NCBI RefSeq assembly: GCF_014384995.1
Contig: NZ_JACRSY010000010.1
Location: 1 to 64,000, forward strand
DNA: 64,000 bases
Direction: 5' to 3'
Origin: Zhenhengia yiwuensis
Lineage (GTDB): Bacteria > Bacillota > Clostridia > Lachnospirales > Cellulosilyticaceae
Numbering within the stretch: position 1 is the first letter of the stretch; each line of letters begins with the position of its first letter. The position numbers and the translations under genes were made by a program. Of the stretch, positions 43,760-52,978 are shown in pieces. Under the pieces are notes generated by a model that saw only the letters and a program-made list of their open reading frames with translations, ran no database searches and was not told where the DNA came from.

Positions 43760-45820
43760 ATGTTCCTTGAACAATCTATTATGGATTTAAAAGGTGTTGG
43801 TGAACAAACCATAAAAAAATTTAATAAATTAGGTCTTTTTACAATACAGGATTTAATAGAGCATTATCCGAAAGAATATGAAGATAGGCGGAAGATTACA
43901 AAGATTCAAGAGACCGTTATGGATGAGGAAAATAATATTATAGCTACTGTTGCATCTAGGCCAGAAGTGATGAAAAAGGGCTATAAAGTTATTGTAAAGT
44001 TTAGAATTAAGGATGATACAGGCAGTATTTATGTGGTGTTTTATGGGCAGCCTTATATGAAAAATAACTTTATAGTAGGAGAAACTTATAATTTCTATGG
44101 TAAAATTAGAAGACAATATGGCTGTATTGAAATGGAAAGTCCAGAGTATGAAAAAGTAGACAATGGGATTACACAAAAAGCAAATAAGATTATTCCTATT
44201 TACCCAGCTACGCAAAAGCTTTCACAAAAGGTTATTAGACAACTCATTGAGCAGGCGTTAAGTTTAGCGTTACCTGAAGTGGAAGATGTATTGCCTGCTT
44301 ATATTAAAGAACTTTATAAACTTAAAAGTAAAAGCTTTGCCTTAACACATATTCATTTTCCGAAAGATGATGAAGCTTTCTTTGAAGCACGTAAAAGGCT
44401 GGTTTTTGAAGAACTTTTCTTGCTGCAGCTTAGCTTATTTGTGCTTAAATCTGAATTTTTATCAAGAAGTAAAGGGATTAGTAAAAAAGTACCTGAAAGC
44501 TTTAAGGCATTTGTTGAGTATCTTCCTTTTGAATTTACAGGTGCGCAAAAAAGGGTTATGAAAGAGATTGTAAAAGACCTTAAAAGTGACTATGCAGGCA
44601 ATCGCTTAGTACAAGGGGATGTAGGTTCTGGGAAGACAGTTATAGCAGCAGCTAGTTTATTTATTGTGATTAAGAATAATCAGCAAGGTGCACTTATGGC
44701 ACCTACTGAAGTGCTTGCTAAGCAACACTATGAATTTTTACAGCAAGTTTTTGAACCTTTTAATATAAAAATGGCATTACTAACAGGGTCTACAACAGCA
44801 AAAGAAAAAAGAGAGATTTTAGCAAAGCTTAAATCACAAGAACTCGACCTTGTAGTAGGAACTCATGCTCTTATAGAGGATAATGTGGAAATGCCTGCTT
44901 TAGGTCTTGTCATTACAGATGAACAACATCGTTTTGGTGTAAGACAACGCCTCAAGCTATCTGAAAAAGGTCAAACGCCAGATGTTATTGTTATGACGGC
45001 GACACCTATCCCAAGAACACTAGCACTTATCCTCTATGGAGATATGGATATTTCCATTATTGATGAATTACCTCCAGGAAGACAGCCTATTAAGACAAAT
45101 GCTGTAGATTCTTCTTATCATGCGAGGATTTATCAGTTTATGGACAAACATATTAGAGAAGGAAGACAGTGTTATGTTATTTGTCCTATGGTAGAAGAAA
45201 ATGAAAAGCAGGCTGATTTGAAAAGCGTAACAGAGTATACAGCTTATTTAAAAGAACAAGTCTTCCCACATTTTAACATAGGACTATTACATGGTAAGAT
45301 GAAACCAAAAGAAAAAAATGCGGTAATGGAGGCTTTTGCGAGTGGTCAGGTGCATATTTTAGTATCTACAACAGTAGTAGAGGTTGGTGTTAATGTGCCC
45401 AATGCTACTGTGATGGTTATTGAAAATGCAGAACGTTTTGGACTTGCTCAGCTTCATCAGCTTAGAGGACGTGTAGGAAGAGGAAAACATCAGTCCTACT
45501 GTGTACTTGTGAGCGACTCTAAAAATAAAGTAACAAAGAAGCGTCTCAAAATCATGGAGGAGAGTACAGATGGCTTTGTTATTGCAGATACAGATCTAAA
45601 GTTAAGAGGGCCTGGAGATTTCTTCGGCACCAAACAACATGGTTTACCTGAAATGAAGATAGCCAATCTCTATACAGATGCAAAAGTTCTTAAAGAAGTT
45701 CAAAAAGCTGCCAAATCTTTATTAGAGCAAGATAAAGACTTAAGTTTGCCAGAGCATCAAGGATTAAAAGTAAAACTCCTGCAAACAATAGAAGGAGAAC
45801 AGATGCATACAGCTTTATAA
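43760..45820 (+). CDS. recG: ATP-dependent DNA helicase RecG
   Basis: 686 residues: N-terminal wedge OB domain, helicase motifs QGDVGSGKTV, MAPTEVLAKQH, TDEQHRFGV, TATPIPRTLAL, and the RecG-specific C-terminal region QLHQLRGRVGRG with GPGDFFGTKQHG. It reverses stalled forks and processes branched DNA. AAAGGAG precedes the ATG. Conserved position after fakA. Confidence 0.95.
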   Translation: MFLEQSIMDLKGVGEQTIKKFNKLGLFTIQDLIEHYPKEYEDRRKITKIQETVMDEENNIIATVASRPEVMKKGYKVIVKFRIKDDTGSIYVVFYGQPYMKNNFIVGETYNFYGKIRRQYGCIEMESPEYEKVDNGITQKANKIIPIYPATQKLSQKVIRQLIEQALSLALPEVEDVLPAYIKELYKLKSKSFALTHIHFPKDDEAFFEARKRLVFEELFLLQLSLFVLKSEFLSRSKGISKKVPESFKAFVEYLPFEFTGAQKRVMKEIVKDLKSDYAGNRLVQGDVGSGKTVIAAASLFIVIKNNQQGALMAPTEVLAKQHYEFLQQVFEPFNIKMALLTGSTTAKEKREILAKLKSQELDLVVGTHALIEDNVEMPALGLVITDEQHRFGVRQRLKLSEKGQTPDVIVMTATPIPRTLALILYGDMDISIIDELPPGRQPIKTNAVDSSYHARIYQFMDKHIREGRQCYVICPMVEENEKQADLKSVTEYTAYLKEQVFPHFNIGLLHGKMKPKEKNAVMEAFASGQVHILVSTTVVEVGVNVPNATVMVIENAERFGLAQLHQLRGRVGRGKHQSYCVLVSDSKNKVTKKRLKIMEESTDGFVIADTDLKLRGPGDFFGTKQHGLPEMKIANLYTDAKVLKEVQKAAKSLLEQDKDLSLPEHQGLKVKLLQTIEGEQMHTAL

Positions 45821-45831
45821 AGTGGCAGAAG

Positions 45832-45860
45832 ATGACAATTTATTTAATATAGGGTATAAT
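45832..45860 (+). promoter_or_regulatory. Promoter of the rsmD-coaD operon
   Basis: ATGACA (45832-45837) and TATAAT (45855-45860) with 17-base spacing. Confidence 0.55.
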
Positions 45861-45911
45861 ATCTATGGATAAAAATAAATGGATTAAAGTGATAATCGAA
45901 GGAGGTAAGTT

Positions 45912-46469
45912 TTGCGCGTAATAAGTGGAAAATGCCGAGGAACAAAACTTATAGCACCCGAAGGTTCTAATACAAGACCTACTATTGATCGTATTAAAGA
46001 AACACTTTTTAATATGATCAGTTTTGATATACCCGGATGTTTATTTTTAGATTTATTTAGCGGAAGTGGTGGTATTGGTATTGAAGCCTTGAGCCGTGGA
46101 GCAAAAAAGGCTGTTATGGTCGAGCATCACCAAGAAGCACTTGCATGTATTCATAAAAATTTAGAAAAAACAAGATTGCAAGATGATGCAAGAGTGTATA
46201 ATATAGATATATATACAGCATTACAAAAATTAAAACAAAATAATGAAAAATTTGATATTATTTTTATGGACCCTCCTTATCAAATGGAAGGTATTTGGAA
46301 AATTTTTGAGTGCATTAAACAATATGAATTATTAAGTGAAACAGGCTACGTTATACTAGAAAGAGCGACTACAAACAAGTCTTTAAATTTTGAAGGTTAT
46401 GTCCTTATTAAAGAAAAGACTTATAAGACTACGACGTTAAGCTTTTTTGAAAGGATACAAGAAAAGTGA
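45912..46469 (+). CDS. rsmD: 16S rRNA (guanine-966-N2) methyltransferase RsmD
   Basis: 185 residues: MRVISGKCRGTKL start, TRPTIDRIKETLFN, SAM-binding DLFSGSGGIGIEALSRGA and catalytic DPPY. TTG is the start codon, with GGAGGTAAG upstream. It overlaps coaD by 4 bases, a classic translationally coupled pair. Confidence 0.93.
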   Translation: MRVISGKCRGTKLIAPEGSNTRPTIDRIKETLFNMISFDIPGCLFLDLFSGSGGIGIEALSRGAKKAVMVEHHQEALACIHKNLEKTRLQDDARVYNIDIYTALQKLKQNNEKFDIIFMDPPYQMEGIWKIFECIKQYELLSETGYVILERATTNKSLNFEGYVLIKEKTYKTTTLSFFERIQEK

Positions 46470-46957
46470 AGATAGGTATATATCCAGGGAGTTTTGACCC
46501 TATAACAAAAGGACATATGGATATTATAGAAAGAGCTGCAAAACTTGTAGATGTTTTATATGTTTCGGTTCTAACTAATCCGCATAAGTCAGGTGGAATG
46601 TTTACAAATGAAGAACGTATGGATATGATTGAAAATAGTATAAGTCATTTACCTAATGTTAGAATTGAAACTTTTTCAGGACTTTTAGTAGATTATGCAA
46701 AAGCAAAGAATGCAACAGTTATTGTGAGAGGGTTAAGAGCTGTAACAGATTTTGAATATGAGATGCAGATGGCACAAATTAATAAAAGTTTATTGCCTAA
46801 TGTAGAAACTATATTTTTAGTAACCAATGCACAGTATTCTTTTTTAAGTTCAAGTTCAGTAAGAGAACTTGCTTTATTCCAAGGTAGATTTCATGACCTT
46901 GTACCAGAGTATGTAGTAAGTGTACTGGAGAGAAAATTCCAAAGGGAGGGAAAGTAA
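46466..46957 (+). CDS. coaD: Phosphopantetheine adenylyltransferase
   Basis: 163 residues with the nucleotidyltransferase motif PGSFDPITKGHMDII and the C-terminal YSFLSSSSVREL. It makes dephospho-CoA from 4-phosphopantetheine and ATP. GTG start with AAAGGAT upstream, overlapping rsmD. The next gene starts at the base after its stop. Confidence 0.95.
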   Translation: MKIGIYPGSFDPITKGHMDIIERAAKLVDVLYVSVLTNPHKSGGMFTNEERMDMIENSISHLPNVRIETFSGLLVDYAKAKNATVIVRGLRAVTDFEYEMQMAQINKSLLPNVETIFLVTNAQYSFLSSSSVRELALFQGRFHDLVPEYVVSVLERKFQREGK

Positions 46958-47506
46958 GTGGAATACACAAAAGAAACAGAAATTATGTCTTTATTAGATC
47001 AAATGGAGGAATTGCTTGAAGAGGGGAAAACAAGTTTTATTACAAGTAAAGTCTCCATCGATCGTGATGAATTTTTTGAATATATCAAAGATATTCGCAT
47101 GAAGCTACCTACAGAGCTTCAACAATCTGTATGGATTGTCGAAGAACGTAATAAAATTTTAGCAGAAGCACAAGGTGAGGCTAAACTTATTATCCAAGAA
47201 GCACAAGAAACGCTTCAGAAAATGATTGAGCAACATGAAATTACTAAATATGCAGAAGATCGTGCACAGATGATTTTAGAAAATGCGCGTAAAGATTCTA
47301 GAGAGATTCGTATTGGCGCTATTGAATATGCCAATGAAACAGTTAAAGTTGTAGAACAACAGCTTAAACTTACTTTAGAATCTATACATAAAGAAGCACA
47401 GAACTTCGAAAATTATATTACAAACGAACTACGTATTTTATACGATCATAGACAAGAACTTAAAGAAATGATTCATCCACAACCTGTTATGGAAGAGCGT
47501 GAGTAG
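46958..47506 (+). CDS. Coiled-coil protein of unknown function (V/F-ATPase subunit H/B-like helix)
   Basis: 182 residues, mostly charged alpha-helix with coiled-coil heptads from about 60 to 150. Ala-rich segments resemble stalk subunits (EERNKILAEAQGEAKLIIQEAQ) and account for likely ATPase-subunit annotations, but there is no membrane anchor and no ATP synthase genes nearby. GTG start directly after the coaD stop, with GGGAGGG inside the end of coaD. The tight arrangement suggests translational coupling. A DivIVA-like or scaffolding role is possible, unproven. Confidence 0.75.
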   Translation: MEYTKETEIMSLLDQMEELLEEGKTSFITSKVSIDRDEFFEYIKDIRMKLPTELQQSVWIVEERNKILAEAQGEAKLIIQEAQETLQKMIEQHEITKYAEDRAQMILENARKDSREIRIGAIEYANETVKVVEQQLKLTLESIHKEAQNFENYITNELRILYDHRQELKEMIHPQPVMEERE

Positions 47507-47549
47507 AAAAGAGCTACAAGGCTGAAAATAGCCCTTGTAGCTCTTTTTT
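47507..47549 (+). terminator. Bidirectional terminator between the rsmD-coaD operon and ylbJ
   Basis: AAAAGAGCTACAAGG (47507-47521) pairs with CCTTGTAGCTCTTTT (47533-47547). Confidence 0.85.
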
Positions 47550-47552
47550 ATT

Positions 47553-48653
47553 TTAGGAGAGTATAGAAGCAGGTTTTAAAGGTACTTTGTGAGAAGAAAG
47601 CATTTTAAATAAAAAGGCTGTAAATACAAGAACCATGACTAAGAGGATGTACCATTTTAATGTAAACCCTAAAGCAAGAGAGGGATTCCAAAGTGGATAG
47701 AGAATAAAGGTTAAAATATAAGCAAGCAAAGATTGAAGAAGTTTTGAGTACATATAGGGCTTTAGAGAAAGGTTGCTACCTTGCAATACATGTTGACTTT
47801 GAAAACATACACAGAAACCTCCAAAGGCAATAACGGCAGATAAAAGTGCAAGAAGTGTAGTATTAACAGGTAGTAAACTTGTAAGACGTGCACTTCCGGA
47901 GGAAAATTCTAAGCTGCTTAAAAGAAAGCTATGTATAAGAGTAGGGTTTACCCCAAAGAAGTTACCTATAAACTGTGTAAGAGAAGTATAAAGTTCAGAA
48001 TGTGCAAGGAGATTGCTAATAACAGAGAAAAAGATAATATAGCCACCTACATAGACGATGGTGTCCATACCGTTTTGTACAGCAGAGGTAAAGGCCGTGG
48101 AGAATGACAGGGAAGATGTTCGTGTTGTATGAAGAAGCGGAGTTGGGCTTTGGGGAAGTGTATAAAAACGGCTTAAAAGAAGCATGATAAAAGCTGAGGA
48201 AATATGTACAAGTAAAAGAAAATAACCGATGTTTGTATCTTGTAACATGAGCGTTCCTACAGTACCTATAATAAAAAGTGGTCCGCAATTACAGCTATAA
48301 CAAAGGCTTTTTTGAGCTTCATCATAAGTCATTTCACCTTCCTCAAGGAGGTTTTTAGCCAGTTTAGCGCCCATAGGATAGCCACTAATAAGTCCTAGTA
48401 GAAAGATTATAAGGCCATTACCTGATAGATGGAAAAGTCTTTGGGTAATGGGATCAAGAAACCGACTACATCTAAAGATTATACCTAAAGAACAAAGAAG
48501 GTTAATTAAGATAATAAAAGGAAGTAGGGAAGGGAGAACTTTTTGAAACCATAGTAGGAGTCCAGAGGATGCGCCTTCAATACAAACTTTAGGACATATA
48601 AGCATTAGGAGCATCATGATAAAAACCATACTGGTCATGAATATTTTTCGCAT
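47553..48653 (-). CDS. ylbJ: Sporulation integral membrane protein YlbJ
   Basis: 366 residues with about eight to ten hydrophobic segments and two nucleoside-recognition (gate) type repeats: PSLLPFIILINLL near 40-52 and FLLGLISGYPMGAKLAKNLLEEG near 79-101, plus CYSCNCGPLFIIGTVG. YlbJ is expressed in the mother cell and needed for heat-resistant spores in Bacillus; its transported compound is not established. AGAGGTG precedes the ATG. It follows tmcAL on the minus strand, but a terminator lies between them. Confidence 0.9.
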   Translation of the reverse strand: MRKIFMTSMVFIMMLLMLICPKVCIEGASSGLLLWFQKVLPSLLPFIILINLLCSLGIIFRCSRFLDPITQRLFHLSGNGLIIFLLGLISGYPMGAKLAKNLLEEGEMTYDEAQKSLCYSCNCGPLFIIGTVGTLMLQDTNIGYFLLLVHISSAFIMLLLSRFYTLPQSPTPLLHTTRTSSLSFSTAFTSAVQNGMDTIVYVGGYIIFFSVISNLLAHSELYTSLTQFIGNFFGVNPTLIHSFLLSSLEFSSGSARLTSLLPVNTTLLALLSAVIAFGGFCVCFQSQHVLQGSNLSLKPYMYSKLLQSLLAYILTFILYPLWNPSLALGFTLKWYILLVMVLVFTAFLFKMLSSHKVPLKPASILS

Positions 48654-48710
48654 AATAATAACACCTCTTCTTTATAAGATTTGTCTACTGTTACAGTGTA
48701 TGACAAGCCT

Positions 48711-48745
48711 AAAAAAAAAATAACAACCTAAAAGGCTGTTATTTT
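48711..48745 (-). terminator. Intrinsic terminator after tmcAL
   Basis: On the minus strand AAATAACAGCC pairs with GGTTGTTATTT (one G-T pair), followed by a run of T from the ten-A tract at 48711-48720. It overlaps the tmcAL stop. Confidence 0.75.
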
Positions 48746-49983
48746 CTAAAGGGTTGATAGGTGAAATCTTTAAAAACTAAACCCGGATCATGGGCTAAAA
48801 GGGCATAAAGCTTACTTGCTTTAAGCTCATAGTTTAATAAAGATTGACTAGTAGTATCTAAAATAGACTGTGCTTTAGCAGGATTAATAATAATAGGTAC
48901 TTGACTGAGCTTAGTAAGTTTAGAAAGTACATCCCTAGCAGATTGCTTACAGGCAAGAAGACGAATATAAGGAATATAATCTAACTGTTTATAGGCAAGT
49001 ATATCCTTTTCTTTAATATCTAATAGAAGATGGATAATGGCACGCTGAACAGTGGCCCTGGTATAAGTTTTTGAAGTCGCACGATCGATGATATCAGAAA
49101 GGTCCTTAAAAGTTACAGCGTTGTGATAAAGGGAATGACATAAATTTTTTGGGACATCCCATATCGCATATAAATCTTCAAGTTCGGACATAATCATTTT
49201 ATAGTGAAAAAGGGAGGAGGCCATATCTAACGTAATAGGCTTTCCTATAACAGGCTTAAGTAGCTCGAAAGCTGAAGAGGGCATAGCCTTTTCAATTTTG
49301 TGTGGACTTTGTGAAGTTATATGATGGCGGATAGCTGTAGCAGAGGCAATAGGACCTTCTACATCTATAGTATGATAGTGAGCTGTTTTGCGCTGAAGTG
49401 CAAAGGGTTTAATAGAGGAATGATAATACTTAAGTGCCTTTAAGTACTCAAGACCTAATATATTATTAGGTTGGCTTAATAAATCAATCAATACCTCGCT
49501 GTAGACTGGAATTGTTTTTTGTGTATCCCGAACATACTTAATCAGTGCTTCCATGCGTGCCTGAGGATAGCTTATACCGTCACTAAGTAAGTGTTTTATA
49601 TGACTGGATACACTTTCAGGTTCGTGAAGTAAAAGATCAGCAAGTAGTTGCATGGTTTCTATATGAGGTGTTTCACTACCAAAACAAAGTTCATCTACAA
49701 TACCTGATTTATGAAGAATACCCACGGCGGCCATAGCAAAATGTTCGGCACTGGAAGTAGCATAAACAACAGGAAGTTCAAGAACTAGGTCCACACCACT
49801 CATTAGCGCCATTTCTGAACGGGTATACTTATCTGTAATACAAGGTATACCACGCTGTGCAAAGTTGCCACTCATGACAATAATGATTTTTCCTTCGGGA
49901 TGACGTTTCTTAATTTGTTCTATTTGATACAGATGCCCGTTGTGAAAGGGATTATACTCTGTAATAATTGCAGTAATATGCAT
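48739..49983 (-). CDS. tmcAL: tRNA(Met) cytidine acetate ligase (TmcAL / YlbM)
   Basis: 414 residues: N-terminal HIGH-like nucleotidyltransferase motif EYNPFHNGHLYQI, SGNFAQRG and ELPVVYATSSAEHFA, all typical of the YlbM family. The enzyme forms N4-acetylcytidine at the wobble base of elongator tRNA-Met using acetate and ATP. ATG at 49983 has GGAGG in front; four earlier codons are unsupported. Divergent from pta-ackA, whose product acetate is also a TmcAL substrate (coincidence possible). Confidence 0.92.
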   Translation of the reverse strand: MHITAIITEYNPFHNGHLYQIEQIKKRHPEGKIIIVMSGNFAQRGIPCITDKYTRSEMALMSGVDLVLELPVVYATSSAEHFAMAAVGILHKSGIVDELCFGSETPHIETMQLLADLLLHEPESVSSHIKHLLSDGISYPQARMEALIKYVRDTQKTIPVYSEVLIDLLSQPNNILGLEYLKALKYYHSSIKPFALQRKTAHYHTIDVEGPIASATAIRHHITSQSPHKIEKAMPSSAFELLKPVIGKPITLDMASSLFHYKMIMSELEDLYAIWDVPKNLCHSLYHNAVTFKDLSDIIDRATSKTYTRATVQRAIIHLLLDIKEKDILAYKQLDYIPYIRLLACKQSARDVLSKLTKLSQVPIIINPAKAQSILDTTSQSLLNYELKASKLYALLAHDPGLVFKDFTYQPFRK

Positions 49984-50086
49984 AATAACCTCCAAATAAT
50001 AGGGTGAATTGGTTTCATTTTATCTTAAAGTGTGTACAGTGGAAAGTAATTTATTACAAGAAACTAGAAATTTTTCAAATTGATAC

Positions 50087-50115
50087 TTGTATACACGAAG
50101 TACATTTTATATAAT
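50087..50115 (+). promoter_or_regulatory. Promoter of pta-ackA
   Basis: TTGTAT (50087-50092) and TATAAT (50110-50115) with 17-base spacing, 45 bases before the pta start. Confidence 0.6.
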
Positions 50116-50160
50116 ATGAAAAGAGGAATTGATAAAAGGAAAATTGAAAGGGGTTTTATT

Positions 50161-51156
50161 ATGTCTTTTTTAGATTCAATTAAAACACGCGCAAAAAGTG
50201 ACAAGAAAACGATCGTATTACCTGAAACAGGAGATATGCGTACACTTAATGCTGCACATACTATTTTAAAAGAAGAACTTGCAAACCTTATTCTTATTGG
50301 TAACAAAGAAGAGATTTTAAATAAAGCTAATGGTTTAGATTTAAGTAAAGCTCAAATTGTAGATCCTCAAACATTTGAAGAAATGAATACATACATCAAA
50401 GAACTTGTTGTGCTTAGAGGTGCAAAAGGGATGACAGATGAAAAAGCAAGTGAGCTTCTTCATAATGATTCACTTTTCCTTGGTGTAATGATGGTTAAAT
50501 TAGGAATGGCTGACGGTATGGTTGCAGGTGCTGTAAACTCAACAGCAAATGTACTTAGACCTTCACTTCAAATCCTAAAAACAGCTAAAAATACAAAATT
50601 AGTTTCTTCATTCTTCCTTATGTCTGTGCCTGATTGCGATTTAGGTTCAAACGGCACATTTGTATTCTCAGATTGTGGTCTTAACCAAAATCCAAATTCA
50701 GAAGAACTTGCAGCTATTGCAAAAAGCTCAGCAGATAGTTTTAAACAACTTGTTGGAGAAGAAGCAATCGTTGCAATGCTTTCACATTCTACATATGGCA
50801 GCGCAAAACATGCAGATGTTGATAAAGTTGTAGAAGCAACTCGTATTGCCAAAGCAGAGTATCCAGAACTTATTGTGGATGGAGAACTTCAACTTGATGC
50901 TGCCATTGTACCAGAAGTAGGACAAAGTAAAGCACCAGAAAGCAAAGTAGCAGGCAAAGCAAATGTTCTTGTATTCCCTGACTTAGATGCAGGTAATATT
51001 GGATACAAACTTGTACAACGCCTTGCAAAAGCAGAGGCTTATGGTCCTGTAACTCAAGGTATTGCAAAACCAGTTAACGATTTATCAAGAGGTTGTAGCG
51101 CAGACGATATCGTAGGCGTAGTAGCTATTACAGCTGTACAAGCTCAAGCAAACTAA
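50161..51156 (+). CDS. pta: Phosphate acetyltransferase
   Basis: 331 residues, the short single-domain Pta form, with IVLPETGDMRTLNAAH, DGMVAGAVNST, GELQLDAAIVPEV and ANVLVFPDLDAGNIGYKL. It converts acetyl-CoA and phosphate to acetyl-phosphate. ATG at 50161 after AAAGGGG; the longer open frame contains the promoter. Forms an operon with ackA for ATP-yielding acetate production, implying fermentative metabolism. Confidence 0.96.
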   Translation: MSFLDSIKTRAKSDKKTIVLPETGDMRTLNAAHTILKEELANLILIGNKEEILNKANGLDLSKAQIVDPQTFEEMNTYIKELVVLRGAKGMTDEKASELLHNDSLFLGVMMVKLGMADGMVAGAVNSTANVLRPSLQILKTAKNTKLVSSFFLMSVPDCDLGSNGTFVFSDCGLNQNPNSEELAAIAKSSADSFKQLVGEEAIVAMLSHSTYGSAKHADVDKVVEATRIAKAEYPELIVDGELQLDAAIVPEVGQSKAPESKVAGKANVLVFPDLDAGNIGYKLVQRLAKAEAYGPVTQGIAKPVNDLSRGCSADDIVGVVAITAVQAQAN

Positions 51157-51187
51157 TTTAATAATTTATTTTTAAGGAGAGAGTTCA

Positions 51188-52384
51188 ATGAACGTTTTAG
51201 TAGTAAACTGTGGTAGTTCATCACTTAAATATCAAGTATTAAACATGGAAAATGAAAGCGTACTCGCTATCGGTATCTGTGAAAGAATCGGTATTGATGG
51301 TTCATTCATCAAACACACAACAGAAGGTCAAGAAACTGTTAAAATTCCATGTGAATTCCATACTCACAAAGAAGCTTTAGAAAAAATGATCGAAATGATC
51401 ACAACAGGCGAAACTGCATGTGTATCTTCAATTGATGAAATTGATGCAGTAGGTCACCGTATTGTACATGGTGGAGAAAAATTCACAGATTCTGTAGTAA
51501 TCACAGATGAAGTTATTAAAGCTATTGAAGAGTGCTGTGATCTTGCACCACTTCACAATCCAGCAAACTTAACAGGTATTCGTGCATGTCAAGAACTTAT
51601 GCCAAACGTACCAATGGTAGCAGTATTTGATACAGCTTTCCACCAAACAATGCCAAAAGAAGCTTTCATGTACGCTATTCCACAAGAATACTACAGAAAA
51701 CATGGCGTTCGTAAATATGGTTTCCATGGTACATCACACAAATATGTATCACAAAGAGCTGCTGAAATGATCGGCAAACCAGTTGAAGAAGCAAAAATTA
51801 TCGTTTGTCACTTAGGAAATGGTGCAAGTGTATGTGCTGTTAAAAATGGTAAATCAGTAGAAACATCAATGGGCTTCACACCACTTGCAGGTCTTGTAAT
51901 GGGTACACGTTCAGGTGATATCGATCCAGCAATCATTCCATTCTTAATGGAAAAAGAAGGCATGAGTGCAAAAGAAATCGATACAATGCTTAACAAAAAA
52001 TCAGGTGTTCTTGCATTATCAGAAATGGGTAGCGACTTTAGAGAAATCGAAGATGGTGTTGTAGCTGGTGATGAAGCTTCTCGTTTCACTATGGATGCAT
52101 TCCAACATCGTTTAATATCATACATTGGTGCATACGCTGCAATCATGAACGGTGTAGATGCTATTGCATTTGCAGGTGGTCTTGGTGAAAACAACGCAAT
52201 TATGAGAGAAGAAGTTGCAAACATGCTTACATGGTTAGGTGTTGAAATCGATGTTGAGAAAAACAAATGCCGTGGTGTAGAAAGAGATTTATCTACAGAA
52301 AACGCAAAAGTTCGTATGTTATTAGTACCAACAAACGAAGAACTTGTTATCGCTAGAGATGCTAAAAGATTACTTCATAAATAA
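51188..52384 (+). CDS. ackA: Acetate kinase
   Basis: 398 residues with MNVLVVNCGSSSLKYQ, HRIVHGGEKF, FDTAFHQTMP, GFHGTSHKYVS, CHLGNGAS and GGLGENN. It transfers phosphate from acetyl-phosphate to ADP. AAGGAGAGAG precedes the ATG. Codons for Ile, Phe, Asn and His end in C much more often than in neighbouring genes, consistent with high expression. Confidence 0.97.
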   Translation: MNVLVVNCGSSSLKYQVLNMENESVLAIGICERIGIDGSFIKHTTEGQETVKIPCEFHTHKEALEKMIEMITTGETACVSSIDEIDAVGHRIVHGGEKFTDSVVITDEVIKAIEECCDLAPLHNPANLTGIRACQELMPNVPMVAVFDTAFHQTMPKEAFMYAIPQEYYRKHGVRKYGFHGTSHKYVSQRAAEMIGKPVEEAKIIVCHLGNGASVCAVKNGKSVETSMGFTPLAGLVMGTRSGDIDPAIIPFLMEKEGMSAKEIDTMLNKKSGVLALSEMGSDFREIEDGVVAGDEASRFTMDAFQHRLISYIGAYAAIMNGVDAIAFAGGLGENNAIMREEVANMLTWLGVEIDVEKNKCRGVERDLSTENAKVRMLLVPTNEELVIARDAKRLLHK

Positions 52385-52388
52385 TTGA

Positions 52389-52417
52389 TTGACAAAATAT
52401 CTTAAGATATGTATAAT
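52389..52417 (+). promoter_or_regulatory. Consensus promoter of yceD-rpmF with palindromic spacer
   Basis: TTGACA (52389-52394) and TATAAT (52412-52417) match sigma-A consensus exactly with 17-base spacing. The spacer holds a perfect 14-bp palindrome ATATCTTAAGATAT (52397-52410), a possible operator. Confidence 0.8.
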
Positions 52418-52449
52418 TACAGAAGTGTTACCTAGTGGAGTGAAAACGA

Positions 52450-52959
52450 ATGATAATAAATATCCAGACACTTACAAAACAAGACACACTAGACTTTGAC
52501 CAAGAGGTTGATCTTTCTCTTGAAAGTCTACGTTTGTTAAGTAATGTAACGGACTACAAAGCTAGAGTTTATGGTACAGTTCATAAAGATGGTGAGCTCT
52601 TCACTGTCGAAGGATTTGTAGATGTAACACTCGAACTGATTTGTGACCGTTGCATGAATACGTTTCAATATCCCCTTCATGCGACGCTTGATGACCAATT
52701 TTCTAATGATGAGGCTCATTACTTAGAAGATGAGGATATTAAACGTGTGACTAAGTCAAGTATTGATTTATCAGACTCTATTTTAGAGAGTATCGCCATG
52801 GCTATGCCAATGAAAGCTTTATGTGATGTTGACTGCAAGGGCATCTGCGTGAAGTGCGGTACGAACCTAAATAAAGGCACATGTGAATGTGAAAAAGCTG
52901 ACATCGATCCGAGACTAGAGGCGCTAAAAGATATTTTTTGTCTTAATAGCAAAAAATAG
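52450..52959 (+). CDS. yceD: YceD-family protein (DUF177)
   Basis: 169 residues with the DUF177 Cys pairs CDRCMNTFQYPL and CKGICVKCGTNLNKGTCEC, next to rpmF in nearly all bacteria. In bacteria it is linked to 23S rRNA accumulation and ribosome assembly; in plants to plastid rRNA maturation. AGTGGAGTG precedes the ATG, 32 bases after the consensus -10. Confidence 0.92.
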   Translation: MIINIQTLTKQDTLDFDQEVDLSLESLRLLSNVTDYKARVYGTVHKDGELFTVEGFVDVTLELICDRCMNTFQYPLHATLDDQFSNDEAHYLEDEDIKRVTKSSIDLSDSILESIAMAMPMKALCDVDCKGICVKCGTNLNKGTCECEKADIDPRLEALKDIFCLNSKK

Positions 52960-52978
52960 CAACTGAGGAGGTGTTAAC

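Noticed and set aside
46958..47506. Annotation as an ATP synthase or V-ATPase subunit
   Set aside because: Similarity is limited to generic Ala/Glu coiled coil, and there is no membrane anchor or ATPase gene cluster.
51808..52266. 152-codon minus-strand open frame inside ackA
   Set aside because: Antisense shadow caused by biased codon use in ackA; no ribosome binding site or family resemblance.
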